In this document: positions 16,972 through 26,931 of the stretch, one piece after another
How positions within the stretch are numbered: position 1 is the first letter of the stretch
Layout of the letters: every line of letters starts with the position of its first letter
Assembly (NCBI RefSeq): GCF_900182555.1
Contig: NZ_FXTH01000004.1
Span: 186,001 to 250,000 of the forward strand
Source of the DNA: Fodinibius sediminis
GTDB lineage: Bacteria > Bacteroidota > Rhodothermia > Balneolales > Balneolaceae
DNA length: 64,000 nucleotides
Direction of reading: 5' to 3'
Position numbers and translations under genes: made by a program
The notes under the pieces: generated by a model
Seen by the model: the letters and a program-made list of their open reading frames with translations, nothing else
Told to the model about the DNA's origin: nothing
Databases searched by the model: none

Positions 16972-18189
16972 ATGATTGCTAATATTATCAAACTCGGCTG
17001 GAAGAACATCTGGAGAAATACTACCCGGAGTGCTGTTGTCATCACGGCCGTCCTGCTGGGGACTTGGGCAGGCGTCTTCCTGTCAGCTTTTTTTACAGGC
17101 ATGGTACAGAGCTACCTGGACAACCAGTTTAAACTGACCGTCCCCCATATCGAGCTGACCCATCCCCAGTTCAAGGATCTGTACCGTCCGGAATATTCCA
17201 TCCCCGGGGCCGATACAATCATCAGTGACTTGCGCCAGCGGTCTTTCGTTGAGAAAGTGTCTGCCCAAAGCCTGGCGAGTGGTCTGGCCCAGAGTGCCCG
17301 CAACAGCTATGGCGTAACCATTCACGGCATCCTGCCCGGCCGTACCCACGGCGTGAACACCTATCTTAAAGAGGGAACCATGCCCGGCAACGACCAACAA
17401 AATCCCGTACTTGTCGGGTCCAAACTGGCCGAACGACTGGGACTGGAACCAGACTCCAGGGTAGTATTGAATTTTCAGGATGCTGCTGGAAACATTACCG
17501 GAGGAGCCTTCCGTGTAGTCGGTATCTTTGACAGCTTCAGTTCTGTTTTTGATGAGACCAATGTCTTTGTCACTCAGTCCGATCTTAATCAGCTGATGGA
17601 AGTTGGCGATCAAGTGCACCGTCTCAGCCTCACGATCACCGATTTCAGCCGGGCAAACAGCTATGCCCAACAACTTCGAACAGAATTTCCCAATCTCCGG
17701 GTAACTACTTGGGGAGAGGCGGCGCCCGAACTGCAGTACAGTTTTCAAATGACCGACCTCATGATGTACATCGTGATGGTTATCATCATCATTGCACTCG
17801 TGTTCAGCATCATTAATACCATGCTGATGGCGGTCCTTGAACGAACACGCGAGCTGGGCATGCTGCGGGCCATCGGGATGAATAAAACCCGCGTATTCGC
17901 AATGGTGGTGTGGGAGACCGTATTTCTCACCATGGTTGGAACCCCTGTGGGACTGTTTCTGAGCTGGCTCACCATTTCCTATTTTGGCCATGCAGGCATT
18001 GACCTGGGCGCTTTCTCTGAAGGGCTGAATGCCTATGGGCTGGGTGCCGTTGTTTACCCCGGTCTGCCTCCGGGCTACTATTTTAACATCACCCTTCTCA
18101 TTGCCTGTGCCGCCCTGCTCTCAGCCCTCTATCCAGCCTGGAAAACCCTGCAATTGAATCCTGTGGAAGCAATTCGAAAAATCAACTGA
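16972..18189 (+). CDS. ABC transporter permease, FtsX/LolC/MacB type (second)
   Basis: The protein has 405 residues from ATG 16972, which lies two bases after the first permease's TGA. The same architecture appears: LGWKNIWRNTTRSAVVITAVLLGTWAGVFLSAF at the N-terminus, a periplasmic domain, helices at about 255-395 with LERTRELGMLRAIGMNKTRVFAMVVWE, and the ending TLQLNPVEAIRKIN. Divergence from the first permease supports a heterodimer. The ATPase gene follows after 11 bases. Confidence 0.92.
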   Translation: MIANIIKLGWKNIWRNTTRSAVVITAVLLGTWAGVFLSAFFTGMVQSYLDNQFKLTVPHIELTHPQFKDLYRPEYSIPGADTIISDLRQRSFVEKVSAQSLASGLAQSARNSYGVTIHGILPGRTHGVNTYLKEGTMPGNDQQNPVLVGSKLAERLGLEPDSRVVLNFQDAAGNITGGAFRVVGIFDSFSSVFDETNVFVTQSDLNQLMEVGDQVHRLSLTITDFSRANSYAQQLRTEFPNLRVTTWGEAAPELQYSFQMTDLMMYIVMVIIIIALVFSIINTMLMAVLERTRELGMLRAIGMNKTRVFAMVVWETVFLTMVGTPVGLFLSWLTISYFGHAGIDLGAFSEGLNAYGLGAVVYPGLPPGYYFNITLLIACAALLSALYPAWKTLQLNPVEAIRKIN

Positions 18190-18200
18190 TTATTATCATT

Positions 18201-18890
18201 ATGGCTGTTATTGAAACATACGGAATCTCCAAAATATACAACCCCGGAAAAGTACCGGTCCCCGCCCTCAATGGCGTGAATTTAACCATTGAGAAGGGAG
18301 AATTTACGGCCATTGTAGGGCCCTCTGGGTCGGGCAAGACCACTCTCCTGAATATCATTGGAGGCCTTGACAAACCCACCGGGGGAAAGGCTGTCATCCA
18401 GGGCACTGAGCTGGGCGGACTTTCCGACCGGGAGCTGGTTGATTTTCGGCTGCATCATATCGGCTTCGTATTCCAGTCGTACAATCTCATTCCCGTACTT
18501 ACCGCTATAGAGAATGTTTCTTTTGTCATGCAGATGCAGGGTAGGCCGGCCAAAGAGTATCATCAAAAAAGCATGGCCCTTTTAAAAGAGGTTGGACTGG
18601 AGGATAAGATTCACAAACGCCCCTCCGAACTTTCCGGTGGACAGCAGCAGCGGGTGGCTGTAGCACGCGCCCTGGCCTCCAAGCCCGACTTTGTACTGGC
18701 AGACGAACCCACAGCTAACCTCGATTCCGTCTCTACGGCCGACCTCCTGGATATGATGCTTGAGCTTAATAAGATTGAAGACATGACTTTCGTCTTCTCC
18801 ACGCATGATCAGCGGGTGATTGAGCGAGCCCGGCGGGTTGTCACTCTTGTAGACGGCAAAATAGACAAGGATGAAATACGTGCCGCATGA
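18201..18890 (+). CDS. ABC transporter ATP-binding protein, LolD/MacB type
   Basis: The protein has 229 residues. Walker A is GPSGSGKT, the signature LSGGQQQR, Walker B VLADEPTANLD and the switch His is in STHDQR. VFQSYNLIPVLTAIENV is characteristic of the LolD/MacB/FtsE branch. It energises the two adjacent permeases from the cytoplasm. The stop overlaps the next start (ATGA), tying the outer-membrane protein gene to the same operon. Confidence 0.95.
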   Translation: MAVIETYGISKIYNPGKVPVPALNGVNLTIEKGEFTAIVGPSGSGKTTLLNIIGGLDKPTGGKAVIQGTELGGLSDRELVDFRLHHIGFVFQSYNLIPVLTAIENVSFVMQMQGRPAKEYHQKSMALLKEVGLEDKIHKRPSELSGGQQQRVAVARALASKPDFVLADEPTANLDSVSTADLLDMMLELNKIEDMTFVFSTHDQRVIERARRVVTLVDGKIDKDEIRAA

Positions 18891-20152
18891 TCACTCATGA
18901 TACCAACCATATTGATCCCCTTCACCGAATCTCAGCGGGGAACCGCAGCCGCCGCCCCACGGCAGAGCATTGCGTACACAGACTTTGGCATGGCAGTTTG
19001 AACGTTCTGAGATGCTTAGCAGTCATAGTCGTTCTATGGCAACAGCCTGTTATCGCCCAGGAGAAGAATGTTGATGTGGATCTGAGCGGCTACCTCAAAG
19101 AGCTGGGACAGCTCGCGCTGGACAATAACCTGGCTACTGTGCGATACAACAACATTATACATCATCGGCTGGAAACAGACTGGAGCCTTTCCAGGCATTT
19201 TTCTTTCCAGCTCGATATGCGCAATCGGCTGATGAATGGATATAATGTTCTGTATCAGCCCGGCTACGACCGGCTGCTGGAAAAAGATCAGGGGTACCTG
19301 GATTTAAGCTGGGTTCCCATTCATACCTCCCGTACCTTGTTGCATACCCAGATTGACCGCATGCACCTGACGTACCAAGACGGGGATTATGAGGCCGCTC
19401 TGGGAAGGCAGCGACTCAACTGGGCCAAAACATTTGTATGGAGTCCCAATGATCTCTTTAATAATTTTGCCTACCTGGACTTTGACTATGAGGAGCGCCC
19501 CGGCACCGACGCCCTTAGTTTTCAGTACAGCTGGGATTTTGCCTCCAGCATTCATATCGCTTTTCAGTTTGCCGACCGCAGCAAAGACCTGGTTGCGGCC
19601 ATAATGCTTCGCGAACACTGGCAAACCTACGATTGGCAATTTATAGCCGGTCAGTACCATAACCAGCTGGCCCTTGGTGGCGGATGGGCCGGCTACATTG
19701 GTGATGCCGGCTTCAAAGGCGAAATCGCCTATTTCCAGCCGGAAGCCCCCCTCTTCAGAACCGCCGGTCGTTTCTCAGCGACTACCGCCTTCGATTACAT
19801 GTTATCAAATGGATTGTACCTGCAGGCGGAACTGTTATATAACGGAGGCCATGACACGACGAGTGATCCATTCAGCAGCCTGGTGCGTCCCCCCTCCGCT
19901 GACAACCTGTTCATCGCCCGCTCCGGCATCTTCCTGAATGGTTCCTACCAGCTACATCCGCTGGTGAGCGGAAGCATGGGCGTTATAAGCAGTGTTGACA
20001 AGTCGTTGTTTATTTTCTTACCACAGCTCACATTTTCTATTGCCGAGGACCTTGATTTCCTGATACTGTCTCAGCTGTTGAAGGGCGGCCTGTTCTCTGA
20101 CAATATTGCAACTCCCAACCTGTTATTCATGCGACTCAAGTGGTCGTATTGA
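18887..20152 (+). CDS. Outer-membrane beta-barrel protein of the export operon
   Basis: The frame gives 421 residues from the coupled ATG. The hydrophobic signal (LNVLRCLAVIVVLWQQPVIAQ) begins only at residue 38, so a TTG at 18998 is an alternative start that would give a normal signal peptide. The mature part shows alternating aromatic/hydrophilic strands (HRLETDWSLSRHFSFQLDMRNRLM, AALGRQRLNWAKTFVWSPNDLFN) and ends in Trp-Ser-Tyr. The GRQRLNWG-like motif recalls DUF1302-type or phosphate-porin-like barrels. It is probably the outer-membrane end of the Lol-like relay; the family is not certain. Confidence 0.7.
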   Translation: MITHDTNHIDPLHRISAGNRSRRPTAEHCVHRLWHGSLNVLRCLAVIVVLWQQPVIAQEKNVDVDLSGYLKELGQLALDNNLATVRYNNIIHHRLETDWSLSRHFSFQLDMRNRLMNGYNVLYQPGYDRLLEKDQGYLDLSWVPIHTSRTLLHTQIDRMHLTYQDGDYEAALGRQRLNWAKTFVWSPNDLFNNFAYLDFDYEERPGTDALSFQYSWDFASSIHIAFQFADRSKDLVAAIMLREHWQTYDWQFIAGQYHNQLALGGGWAGYIGDAGFKGEIAYFQPEAPLFRTAGRFSATTAFDYMLSNGLYLQAELLYNGGHDTTSDPFSSLVRPPSADNLFIARSGIFLNGSYQLHPLVSGSMGVISSVDKSLFIFLPQLTFSIAEDLDFLILSQLLKGGLFSDNIATPNLLFMRLKWSY

Positions 20153-20276
20153 CGGATGCAACATGCTAATGCCAAAACAGTGAATCATAATCTCAAAATC
20201 AGACTTTAAATACGCTTTACTGCGACCCTAAAAAAGCTCATTATGGATACCCAACTGCTACGCTTTTAGATTTCCT

Positions 20277-22499
20277 ATGATATCACATCGCATTTTAGCA
20301 CTCTTAACAGTCTGCTTGCTGCTGGGCGGTTCCATCCCGTCCCTCGGCCAGACCTCTCATACTGATAGCGCACCCCCGCCACCCAAAATTGGCTTGGCGT
20401 TAAGCGGCGGAGGCGCCAAGGGCTTTGCGCACATCGGCGTCCTGAAAGTATTGGAGGAGGCCGGCATCCAGGCCGATGTTGTAGCTGGCACCAGTATGGG
20501 AAGCATCATAGGCGGACTTTACGCCATTGGGTATACCCCTGCCATGCTCGAAGAACTTGCTCTCACCTACGACTGGGAAACGTTTTTCAGCAATCGATCG
20601 CCCCGTGAATATCAATCGATCTACCAAAAAACAAATCCTGCACAAAACCTCCTTACCTTCCCCTTCAGGGACGGATCCGTTAAGCTGCCCCGGGGACTTA
20701 TCAAAGGTCAGAAGATTGCGATGCTGCTGTACCGGCTGACCGAGCCCTACCATAGCGTTTCCGATTTTCGAAAGCTCCCCATCCCCTTTGCATCCATCGC
20801 AACGGACCTTGCCACAGGCGAAGCAGTACGGATGGACCGTGGCTATCTTCCGGAAGCCATCCGGGCCAGTATCGCCATTCCAAGTATATTTGAACCAGTC
20901 ACAATAGATACCTCCAGTTATATTGATGGCGGCATCGCCCGTAATATTCCCGCATCAGATGCCCGCGCCCTCGGTGCAGACATCGTCATTACATCAGACG
21001 TCAGCAGGCCCCTTTCACCCGTAGACAGCCTCCACTCCTTTGTCGATATCCTTTGGCAGTCCGTTGGCTTCACCATGAAGAACTCAAACGAACAGCAACT
21101 TGCCCTCACCGACCTTCATATCCAACCCAACATGGAGGCCTACACAACCTTTGATTTCGACAAGGCCGCCGAACTCATCAAGCTGGGCGAACAGGCCGCC
21201 CGAGAAATGCTGCCCCGTATTAAAACACTGGCACAGGCCACCGAAAAACACTCCTCTCTCCATTTTATCCCGTTTATCCAACAATCGGACACTTTGTTGA
21301 TACAGCGTCTTAACATAGAAGGAGCCAACGGCTATCTGCGGGACCGTCTGAAAAATTCACTTCGCATTAAAACGCCCACTCGCCAGTCGCTTGAGGAACT
21401 GGAGCAAAAGTTAAACCGCATTTACAATTCTGGAGCGTTCACCGATCTCATCAGTTATCGCCTGCAGCATCTCGAAGGGCAGGAAGGATATCTCCTGAAT
21501 ATTCAAGTCAACACCCAGAACCAGCAGACGGTTGGGCTGGGGGCGCGCTACGACAGCCATTATAAGGCATCGCTGCTTTTCAGCGGTACGTTCAACAAAA
21601 TTTTTACCGCCGGGGACGTCCTGTTGGCAGACCTGCGGCTGGGAGAACAGATCCAGGTGCGGGGTACCTACATCTTACCTCTTTCTTTTTATCCCAAAAC
21701 AGACCTCACGCTAACGGGGAGTGCCAGCCGCCTGCCCATTGATATCTTTAACAATGAACAGCGCATATCAACCATTGATGTAGAATGGCTCTCCTTTTCA
21801 CCGCAGCTGCGCATAGAGATCATGCCCCAGCTTTTTATGGGAATTGGTCCCCATTTCGAAGTCTATAACCTGAATGAGGCCGTGGGGGAAACACTGATCC
21901 TGGACAACATAAGCGGCCTGATTACCGCTCAAGTGCTGCTCTACGGGGATTCCTTCGATCATACCTATTTCCCTTCCCGGGGGCAAAAACTACTTGTTAA
22001 ATCGGAGCTTTCTGAAAGCCGATGGGGAAGCAGCCGTTCCTTCTTTCAAATCACGGCAGACTGGGAGTCCCGGATCCCGGTGACCGACCGGTTCTCGCTG
22101 CTGGCCCGGCTGACCGCCGGACATACGGTTAATTACTCTCCGGTACTGCCGCTGCATTACCACTATTACGGGGGCGGGGCCATCCCGGTTTCTATCCTGG
22201 AAGATCGCCAGTTTCCGGTGCTGGGATATGACGTACAGCAGCTCTCCGGTGAGAATATCCGTGCCCTGCAACTGGGTACCCAGCTCAGAATTCGGAAAAA
22301 CGCATTCCTCCAGGTCAAATGGAATGCCGCCAGGCTGACCAACCAGACAAACTGGAATCTTGATCCCTCTGACTTTCAATCGGGCTTTGGCCTTTCGGCG
22401 GGCGCTCAAACCATCATCGGTCCGGTGGAATTGACATTAATGGCCCCGGATATGAACGGTCCCTATGCATTGCGCATAAATGTGGGATATCCCTTTTAA
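20277..22499 (+). CDS. Patatin-like phospholipase fused to an Omp85 barrel (type Vd-like)
   Basis: The protein has 740 residues with a signal peptide. The patatin domain (about 36-230) has oxyanion loop GGGAKG (44-49), nucleophile Ser73 in GTSMG and catalytic Asp217 in DGG. A POTRA-like segment (about 300-385, LIQRLNIEGANGYLRDRLKNSLRIKTP) leads into a C-terminal surface-antigen barrel ending in Phe. This matches PlpD-type autotransporters, in which a lipase is displayed through its own barrel. All catalytic residues are present. It follows the export operon by 125 bases and may be separate. Confidence 0.92.
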   Translation: MISHRILALLTVCLLLGGSIPSLGQTSHTDSAPPPPKIGLALSGGGAKGFAHIGVLKVLEEAGIQADVVAGTSMGSIIGGLYAIGYTPAMLEELALTYDWETFFSNRSPREYQSIYQKTNPAQNLLTFPFRDGSVKLPRGLIKGQKIAMLLYRLTEPYHSVSDFRKLPIPFASIATDLATGEAVRMDRGYLPEAIRASIAIPSIFEPVTIDTSSYIDGGIARNIPASDARALGADIVITSDVSRPLSPVDSLHSFVDILWQSVGFTMKNSNEQQLALTDLHIQPNMEAYTTFDFDKAAELIKLGEQAAREMLPRIKTLAQATEKHSSLHFIPFIQQSDTLLIQRLNIEGANGYLRDRLKNSLRIKTPTRQSLEELEQKLNRIYNSGAFTDLISYRLQHLEGQEGYLLNIQVNTQNQQTVGLGARYDSHYKASLLFSGTFNKIFTAGDVLLADLRLGEQIQVRGTYILPLSFYPKTDLTLTGSASRLPIDIFNNEQRISTIDVEWLSFSPQLRIEIMPQLFMGIGPHFEVYNLNEAVGETLILDNISGLITAQVLLYGDSFDHTYFPSRGQKLLVKSELSESRWGSSRSFFQITADWESRIPVTDRFSLLARLTAGHTVNYSPVLPLHYHYYGGGAIPVSILEDRQFPVLGYDVQQLSGENIRALQLGTQLRIRKNAFLQVKWNAARLTNQTNWNLDPSDFQSGFGLSAGAQTIIGPVELTLMAPDMNGPYALRINVGYPF

Positions 22500-22568
22500 G
22501 AACATAACCACGTGACACCGCTTCTATCATGACCCCGACCGAATGCCGTGATAATGGCAAAACATTAC

Positions 22569-24164
22569 CTATGGCCCGGATTTTATCACCCGGTACGTAT
22601 ATTCATCCGTAAACGTGCGACCAAACATATCGGATACCTGCACTTCAATCGTATGCTCTCCAATCGGCAGGTTGTTGGGCACCCCTGCATTCCACAGATG
22701 CGTCGACAATACCGGATTTGATGGGCGTCGCCCCTGTAGTATATTGTCAGCCTCATCCCACTTTTGGCGAAGCGAACTCACATGGGGATCGGCACGATCC
22801 ACGCGATTCATGGCGCGCCAGCTATCATCAACACCTTTCACCCGGTAGCGCACCTGACTGAACTCGCTGCCCAGAAAATAATTGACGTACAGCTGGGCAC
22901 CGTGCCAGGAATCCTGGGGAACGACCTTGGGCCCCCAGATACTCATCTTGTATTCCTTTGGTTTGTCAGCCACTTTATAATCAATGGTGAAGAAGTTTCC
23001 TTTGATATTCAAGATCGCATAGCCATTGGGCGTACCATCGCGCATGAGCGTGGGCGGGATACCCCGCTCATCAGGCACTCCGGACCACCAGTCTCCATTT
23101 GTAGTCCCCACATTGTAGTGGATATGGGGCTTTAGCTGTCCCCATCCCTCATTCCGGTCAAAAAAACGGAACTGCTGAATGTGCGTGTGCGCCGACAATG
23201 AAAGAGTATGCGGATATTCCTTGAGCAGATTGAACAGGCGCTGTCGATCAGATTTGCGGAAAATTTCTCTATCCTGTGGTGTAAAGAGCGGAATATGGAA
23301 CGCCAGCACCACCAGATGATTGTTTGGCACATGCTTCAGATCATTTTCAATAAAGGACAGCTGCTTATCGGTAAGCCCGCCAACATAGCCCGATTTTGCA
23401 CCCCCGCGTGGATAAACAATATCATCGAGGATGATAAAGTGCGCCTTGCCTTTATTAAAGGAGAAGGTAGGCGGGCCAAAAGTGGCTTCAAAGGTCTCAT
23501 CAGCATGCTGATCCGTCCGGGCATCATAGTTCATATCGTGGTTGCCCTGAACACTAAACCAGGGAATCCCGATTTTTTCAACCGACTGGCTGTAGGGGTG
23601 AAACAGGGACAAGTCATCACCGACGATATCTCCCAGGGTGATCCCAAATGCATATCCTTCGGCTTCCTGGAGCTCAGAAACGATATCCCGATCGAAGTAG
23701 GTCACCTCCCGCTCGGTATAGGGCTGTGGATCACCAAAAAGAAGCACGCTAAATGCGCTGCGCTGTTCTGCTTTCAATAACGGAAAATCCACGGATTCGG
23801 GCATCGGTCCCGTGGGCTTCACGCCTTGAAAATTCAGCTCCGGAGAACCACCCGGCTTGTGCAGGTAATAGAACTGCGGGCGGTTGAACTCATCCAGTGG
23901 AAGCTTATAGCCCGATGGCTTGATCACAAATACCTGCCCATCCTGATCATCAATCTCCAGCGTATAACGGCCCCGATCATCAGTAAGGACGACCTCCTGT
24001 CCATTGGCGACCGCCACATCTTCAAGGCCCTGTTCCCCGGAATCCTGTTTCCCATTATCATTCAGATCTATAAATACTGTTCCCTGCACCATCTGCTGGG
24101 CACGGACCTCCGGGACAATGGACCCTATACACCATACCAAAATAATAAAATAACGTAATTTCAT
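22569..24164 (-). CDS. Calcineurin-like metallophosphoesterase, secreted
   Basis: From ATG 24164 the protein has 531 residues and a signal peptide (LRYFIILVWCIGSIVPEVRA). The longer frame would put 26 non-signal residues in front. Residues about 25-95 form a MetallophosN-like beta domain (GTVFIDLNDNGKQDSGEQGLEDVAV). The catalytic core shows LLFGDPQPY, TLGDIVGDD, VQGNHDMNYD, AFHIPLF and SAHTHIQQF, the metal ligands of the calcineurin superfamily. The C-terminal part matches the MetallophosC architecture. Substrate is unknown. It is convergent with the patatin gene. Confidence 0.88.
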   Translation of the reverse strand: MKLRYFIILVWCIGSIVPEVRAQQMVQGTVFIDLNDNGKQDSGEQGLEDVAVANGQEVVLTDDRGRYTLEIDDQDGQVFVIKPSGYKLPLDEFNRPQFYYLHKPGGSPELNFQGVKPTGPMPESVDFPLLKAEQRSAFSVLLFGDPQPYTEREVTYFDRDIVSELQEAEGYAFGITLGDIVGDDLSLFHPYSQSVEKIGIPWFSVQGNHDMNYDARTDQHADETFEATFGPPTFSFNKGKAHFIILDDIVYPRGGAKSGYVGGLTDKQLSFIENDLKHVPNNHLVVLAFHIPLFTPQDREIFRKSDRQRLFNLLKEYPHTLSLSAHTHIQQFRFFDRNEGWGQLKPHIHYNVGTTNGDWWSGVPDERGIPPTLMRDGTPNGYAILNIKGNFFTIDYKVADKPKEYKMSIWGPKVVPQDSWHGAQLYVNYFLGSEFSQVRYRVKGVDDSWRAMNRVDRADPHVSSLRQKWDEADNILQGRRPSNPVLSTHLWNAGVPNNLPIGEHTIEVQVSDMFGRTFTDEYTYRVIKSGP

Positions 24165-24296
24165 AATATCTGCTGCTTGTTTACCTTGACGGCTCAAAGC
24201 TAATAAGATTCGCGGATCTTCATTTAACGTAGAGATTAACAAATCTTAAACTTACTTTCCTGCCTGATAATAAATACTAACCTAACCATTGAAGCA

Positions 24297-25019
24297 ATGA
24301 TTGTCATTCCCGCTGTTGACCTGCTCGACGGGCACGTGGTCCGACTGCAGAAAGGAGACTATGAACAAGTAACCATCTACAATGAGAACCCTCTGCAGGA
24401 AGCCAGAAAATTCAAGGAGGCGGGGTTTACCCATATCCACATCGTTGATCTTAACGGCGCGCGGGAAGGGAAATTTGTCAATCTCGGCAATATCACAAAA
24501 ATTATCGACGAACTGGACCTCTCAATACAAACCGGGGGGGGCATTCGCAGCTATAAGGATGCGGCCATGCTCCTGGATCAAGGCGTCTCAAATATCATCT
24601 GCAGTTCAATGGCCGTAAAGAACCAGGACGACTGGCTCAAAGTGCTGGACCGCTATGGGAAGCGGGCGATCCTGGGCATGGACCTCAAAGAGGGCAAGGT
24701 GGCCTATGGCGGATGGCTGAAAACGCTGGACCAGTCGCTGGATGATTTTCTCCACCCCATGATCGAACGGGGCCTTTCCACCGTACTGTGCACCGACATT
24801 TCGCGCGATGGGACGCTGGAAGGGGCCAATACCGAACTGTATCAGTCACTGCAGCAGCAGTACCCAATGCTACAGTTTATCGCATCCGGCGGTGTTTCCG
24901 GTCCCGGCGATCTGGCTACCCTCGATGAAGAGAACCTATACGGCGTGGTAGTAGGGCGCGCCTACTATGAAAAAAAGATCTCGCTGGAAGAGATGCTTCA
25001 CTATCACCGGGAGGCATAA
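24297..25019 (+). CDS. hisA: ProFAR isomerase (phosphoribosylformimino-AICAR-P isomerase)
   Basis: HisA opens the ribose ring of ProFAR to give PRFAR. The 240-residue (beta-alpha)8 barrel has the N-terminal catalytic Asp in VIPAVDLLDGHVVRLQKGDY, a phosphate site in QTGGGIRS, the second Asp in TDISRDGTLEG and the C-terminal phosphate site in ASGGVSGPGD. It stands alone on the plus strand between two leftward genes, 16 kb from hisH. It must have its own promoter. Confidence 0.96.
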   Translation: MIVIPAVDLLDGHVVRLQKGDYEQVTIYNENPLQEARKFKEAGFTHIHIVDLNGAREGKFVNLGNITKIIDELDLSIQTGGGIRSYKDAAMLLDQGVSNIICSSMAVKNQDDWLKVLDRYGKRAILGMDLKEGKVAYGGWLKTLDQSLDDFLHPMIERGLSTVLCTDISRDGTLEGANTELYQSLQQQYPMLQFIASGGVSGPGDLATLDEENLYGVVVGRAYYEKKISLEEMLHYHREA

Positions 25020-25072
25020 CCCGGATCTCTGCCCCCCCTGGGGATGGATATTTCCCGAGACCTGGCATCCTC

Positions 25073-26326
25073 TCACTTCGAGGGATTCCTCATCATGCCC
25101 ATGAACAGTACCGTACCGCTGATTCGTTCACGGATCAGATATATAAACGGGCGATCTACCACAAAAGACGGTTTCTGCACCGACGTCACTCCTATGCCGA
25201 CAGAGGTTGCGGCCGCCGCTTCACTGCCCTTTTCATCCACGGTAATATTGGCCTTGTGCATGACCTTGCTGATAAACAACTGTTTATCAGCATTGATCTT
25301 TGAAAAATTGGCATCTACCTCATCAAAAGCCTCCTCCATACCCATTGTGGCAAGTACGTCATTCAGATTTTTCTTATAGCTGGATTCAAATTTGGGCATC
25401 TTCAGTTGCAGTTTCGTTTTCTGAAGCTGTTCGGTCCAACCAGCGAGGTTAGATGCGCTGAGAGATTCCTCCGCAAACCTTGTAATCGGGACATCAGGAT
25501 CCGAAGGCATCAGTATTGTCATCTGGTACAGGCTGTCGCCATAGGCCATCTCTGCCATCTGAACGATCTCCGAACGAAACGTAGCTATGGGAGCATTCTG
25601 ACGCATCATCTCCACTTGAACACTGGAACCATCTTCGAGCTGGAACTGACCCGGCTTGGTATCCTCAGGATCAAACCGATAGAGCCAATTTCCCTTGAAA
25701 TAGGTCGTATTAATGAGATAAAGTACCACCTCGGAAGGGATGCTACCGTCGATAATTGCAGGGATGCGATCATTCGTCTCGGCACACACCCAGTCGTTGA
25801 TAATATCAGCCGATGAAGCTTTGCTGAAATCCAGCGAAGCGACCCGTGCACTGAAATAGGTCTGAAGGGTTTCGTAAAAATCGGGGGCAATAGTAAAACC
25901 TTCACGTCCCCACAGCGAATTGGCTATCTGAATTTCCACCTTGGGATCAAGGTCCAGCAGCAGTTCCGTAAGGCTCTGGTACGACTGATTAATAGCCTGA
26001 AGTTCCATTTCTGTCATATCAACTGTTTCCTTTATGCCTGACAGGGTTGCCCCCTCCGCCCCGTTTAACATCATCCCCAGAGCCATGGAAACACTGAAGG
26101 GCGAAATAAACACATTATCTTCCTTCTCGGTAGCTGTAACTTTCCTGAAAAGATCGAAGCTGAAGGTATGGCCGGTACGGATAAGTTCTTCCTCGCCGGC
26201 CGTAAGGCTTCTGGGGAGTGTTTCAGGATGTTGATCATCAACATTCACCCCGTTATTTACACATCCCTGGATCCAGGGAAATATTAAAAACAGTATCACT
26301 AGTATGTGCTTCCTCACAGCCTCCAT
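25073..26326 (-). CDS. Serpin-family protease inhibitor, lipoprotein
   Basis: From ATG 26326 the protein has 417 residues. The signal ends in IQGC (Cys22), so it is a predicted lipoprotein. The serpin core is complete: NVFISPFSVSMALGMMLNGAEGAT, LINTTYFKGNW and DRPFIYLIRERISGTVLFMG. The reactive-centre hinge EKGSEAAAATSVGIG (from residue 365) has the small residues expected of an inhibitory serpin. The scissile bond is probably in the VGIGVTSV stretch, suggesting elastase-like targets. It probably protects the cell surface. It is inserted between hisA and hisF on the opposite strand. Confidence 0.93.
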   Translation of the reverse strand: MEAVRKHILVILFLIFPWIQGCVNNGVNVDDQHPETLPRSLTAGEEELIRTGHTFSFDLFRKVTATEKEDNVFISPFSVSMALGMMLNGAEGATLSGIKETVDMTEMELQAINQSYQSLTELLLDLDPKVEIQIANSLWGREGFTIAPDFYETLQTYFSARVASLDFSKASSADIINDWVCAETNDRIPAIIDGSIPSEVVLYLINTTYFKGNWLYRFDPEDTKPGQFQLEDGSSVQVEMMRQNAPIATFRSEIVQMAEMAYGDSLYQMTILMPSDPDVPITRFAEESLSASNLAGWTEQLQKTKLQLKMPKFESSYKKNLNDVLATMGMEEAFDEVDANFSKINADKQLFISKVMHKANITVDEKGSEAAAATSVGIGVTSVQKPSFVVDRPFIYLIRERISGTVLFMGMMRNPSK

Positions 26327-26412
26327 AATTACCAAGCAATTAGATTATTCAGGTTTTGCAGCATCAGTAATACACACGGCCAAGCGTAGGTAACTACTGC
26401 ATGACCGGTTTA

Positions 26413-26931
26413 TTATCGCCATTCTGTAGGTTCGTAACCCGAGGATGACGTGGAACCCCTCTTAAAGACACGATCTCCGGCCCGTCGCTCAAATTTTGTG
26501 ATAAAAGAGCCCTGCCCTTCCTGCCGTACAAAACGAACCAGACGGGCCAGCAGGTAAAAAATAAGAAAAACGATCAGTGCGGCTATTACGGTAACCAGGG
26601 GGTGTTCGGATAAATTCATATAAACCTGCTGAAAATAGCTCACGCCCTCGTTGATATAATCCATCACGTAATTGACAGCTCCGCTCCCGTATTTCTGATT
26701 AAAATTGGCGGCCGTCAGGGTATTGTAGTCATTTACAATCTTGCCCACCTCCGGAATATTCTTAATCCACCATATACTCTCGCGGACGGCTTCCGGCAGC
26801 GACTGAAAACCTTCCATCATCTTTGCAAAAAAACCGCCGCGGGCGGCAGTGGCAATGAGTGCTGCGAGAGGAGCCGCCAATTTGAAACAATACTCAATAA
26901 CAAAAAGAAATAGATTTGCTATAAGACGCAT
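26413..26931 (-). CDS. Uncharacterised small membrane protein with two hydrophobic segments
   Basis: The protein has 172 residues and I do not recognise the family. An N-terminal hydrophobic stretch (LIANLFLFVIEYCFKLAAPL and on) and a second one at about 108-132 (PLVTVIAALIVFLIFYLLARLV) flank an amphipathic middle part. A basic tail (KFERRAGDRVFKRG) would be cytoplasmic. It is leftward, 86 bases upstream of the serpin and divergent from hisF, so it may be co-transcribed with the serpin. No function is proposed. Confidence 0.6.
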   Translation of the reverse strand: MRLIANLFLFVIEYCFKLAAPLAALIATAARGGFFAKMMEGFQSLPEAVRESIWWIKNIPEVGKIVNDYNTLTAANFNQKYGSGAVNYVMDYINEGVSYFQQVYMNLSEHPLVTVIAALIVFLIFYLLARLVRFVRQEGQGSFITKFERRAGDRVFKRGSTSSSGYEPTEWR

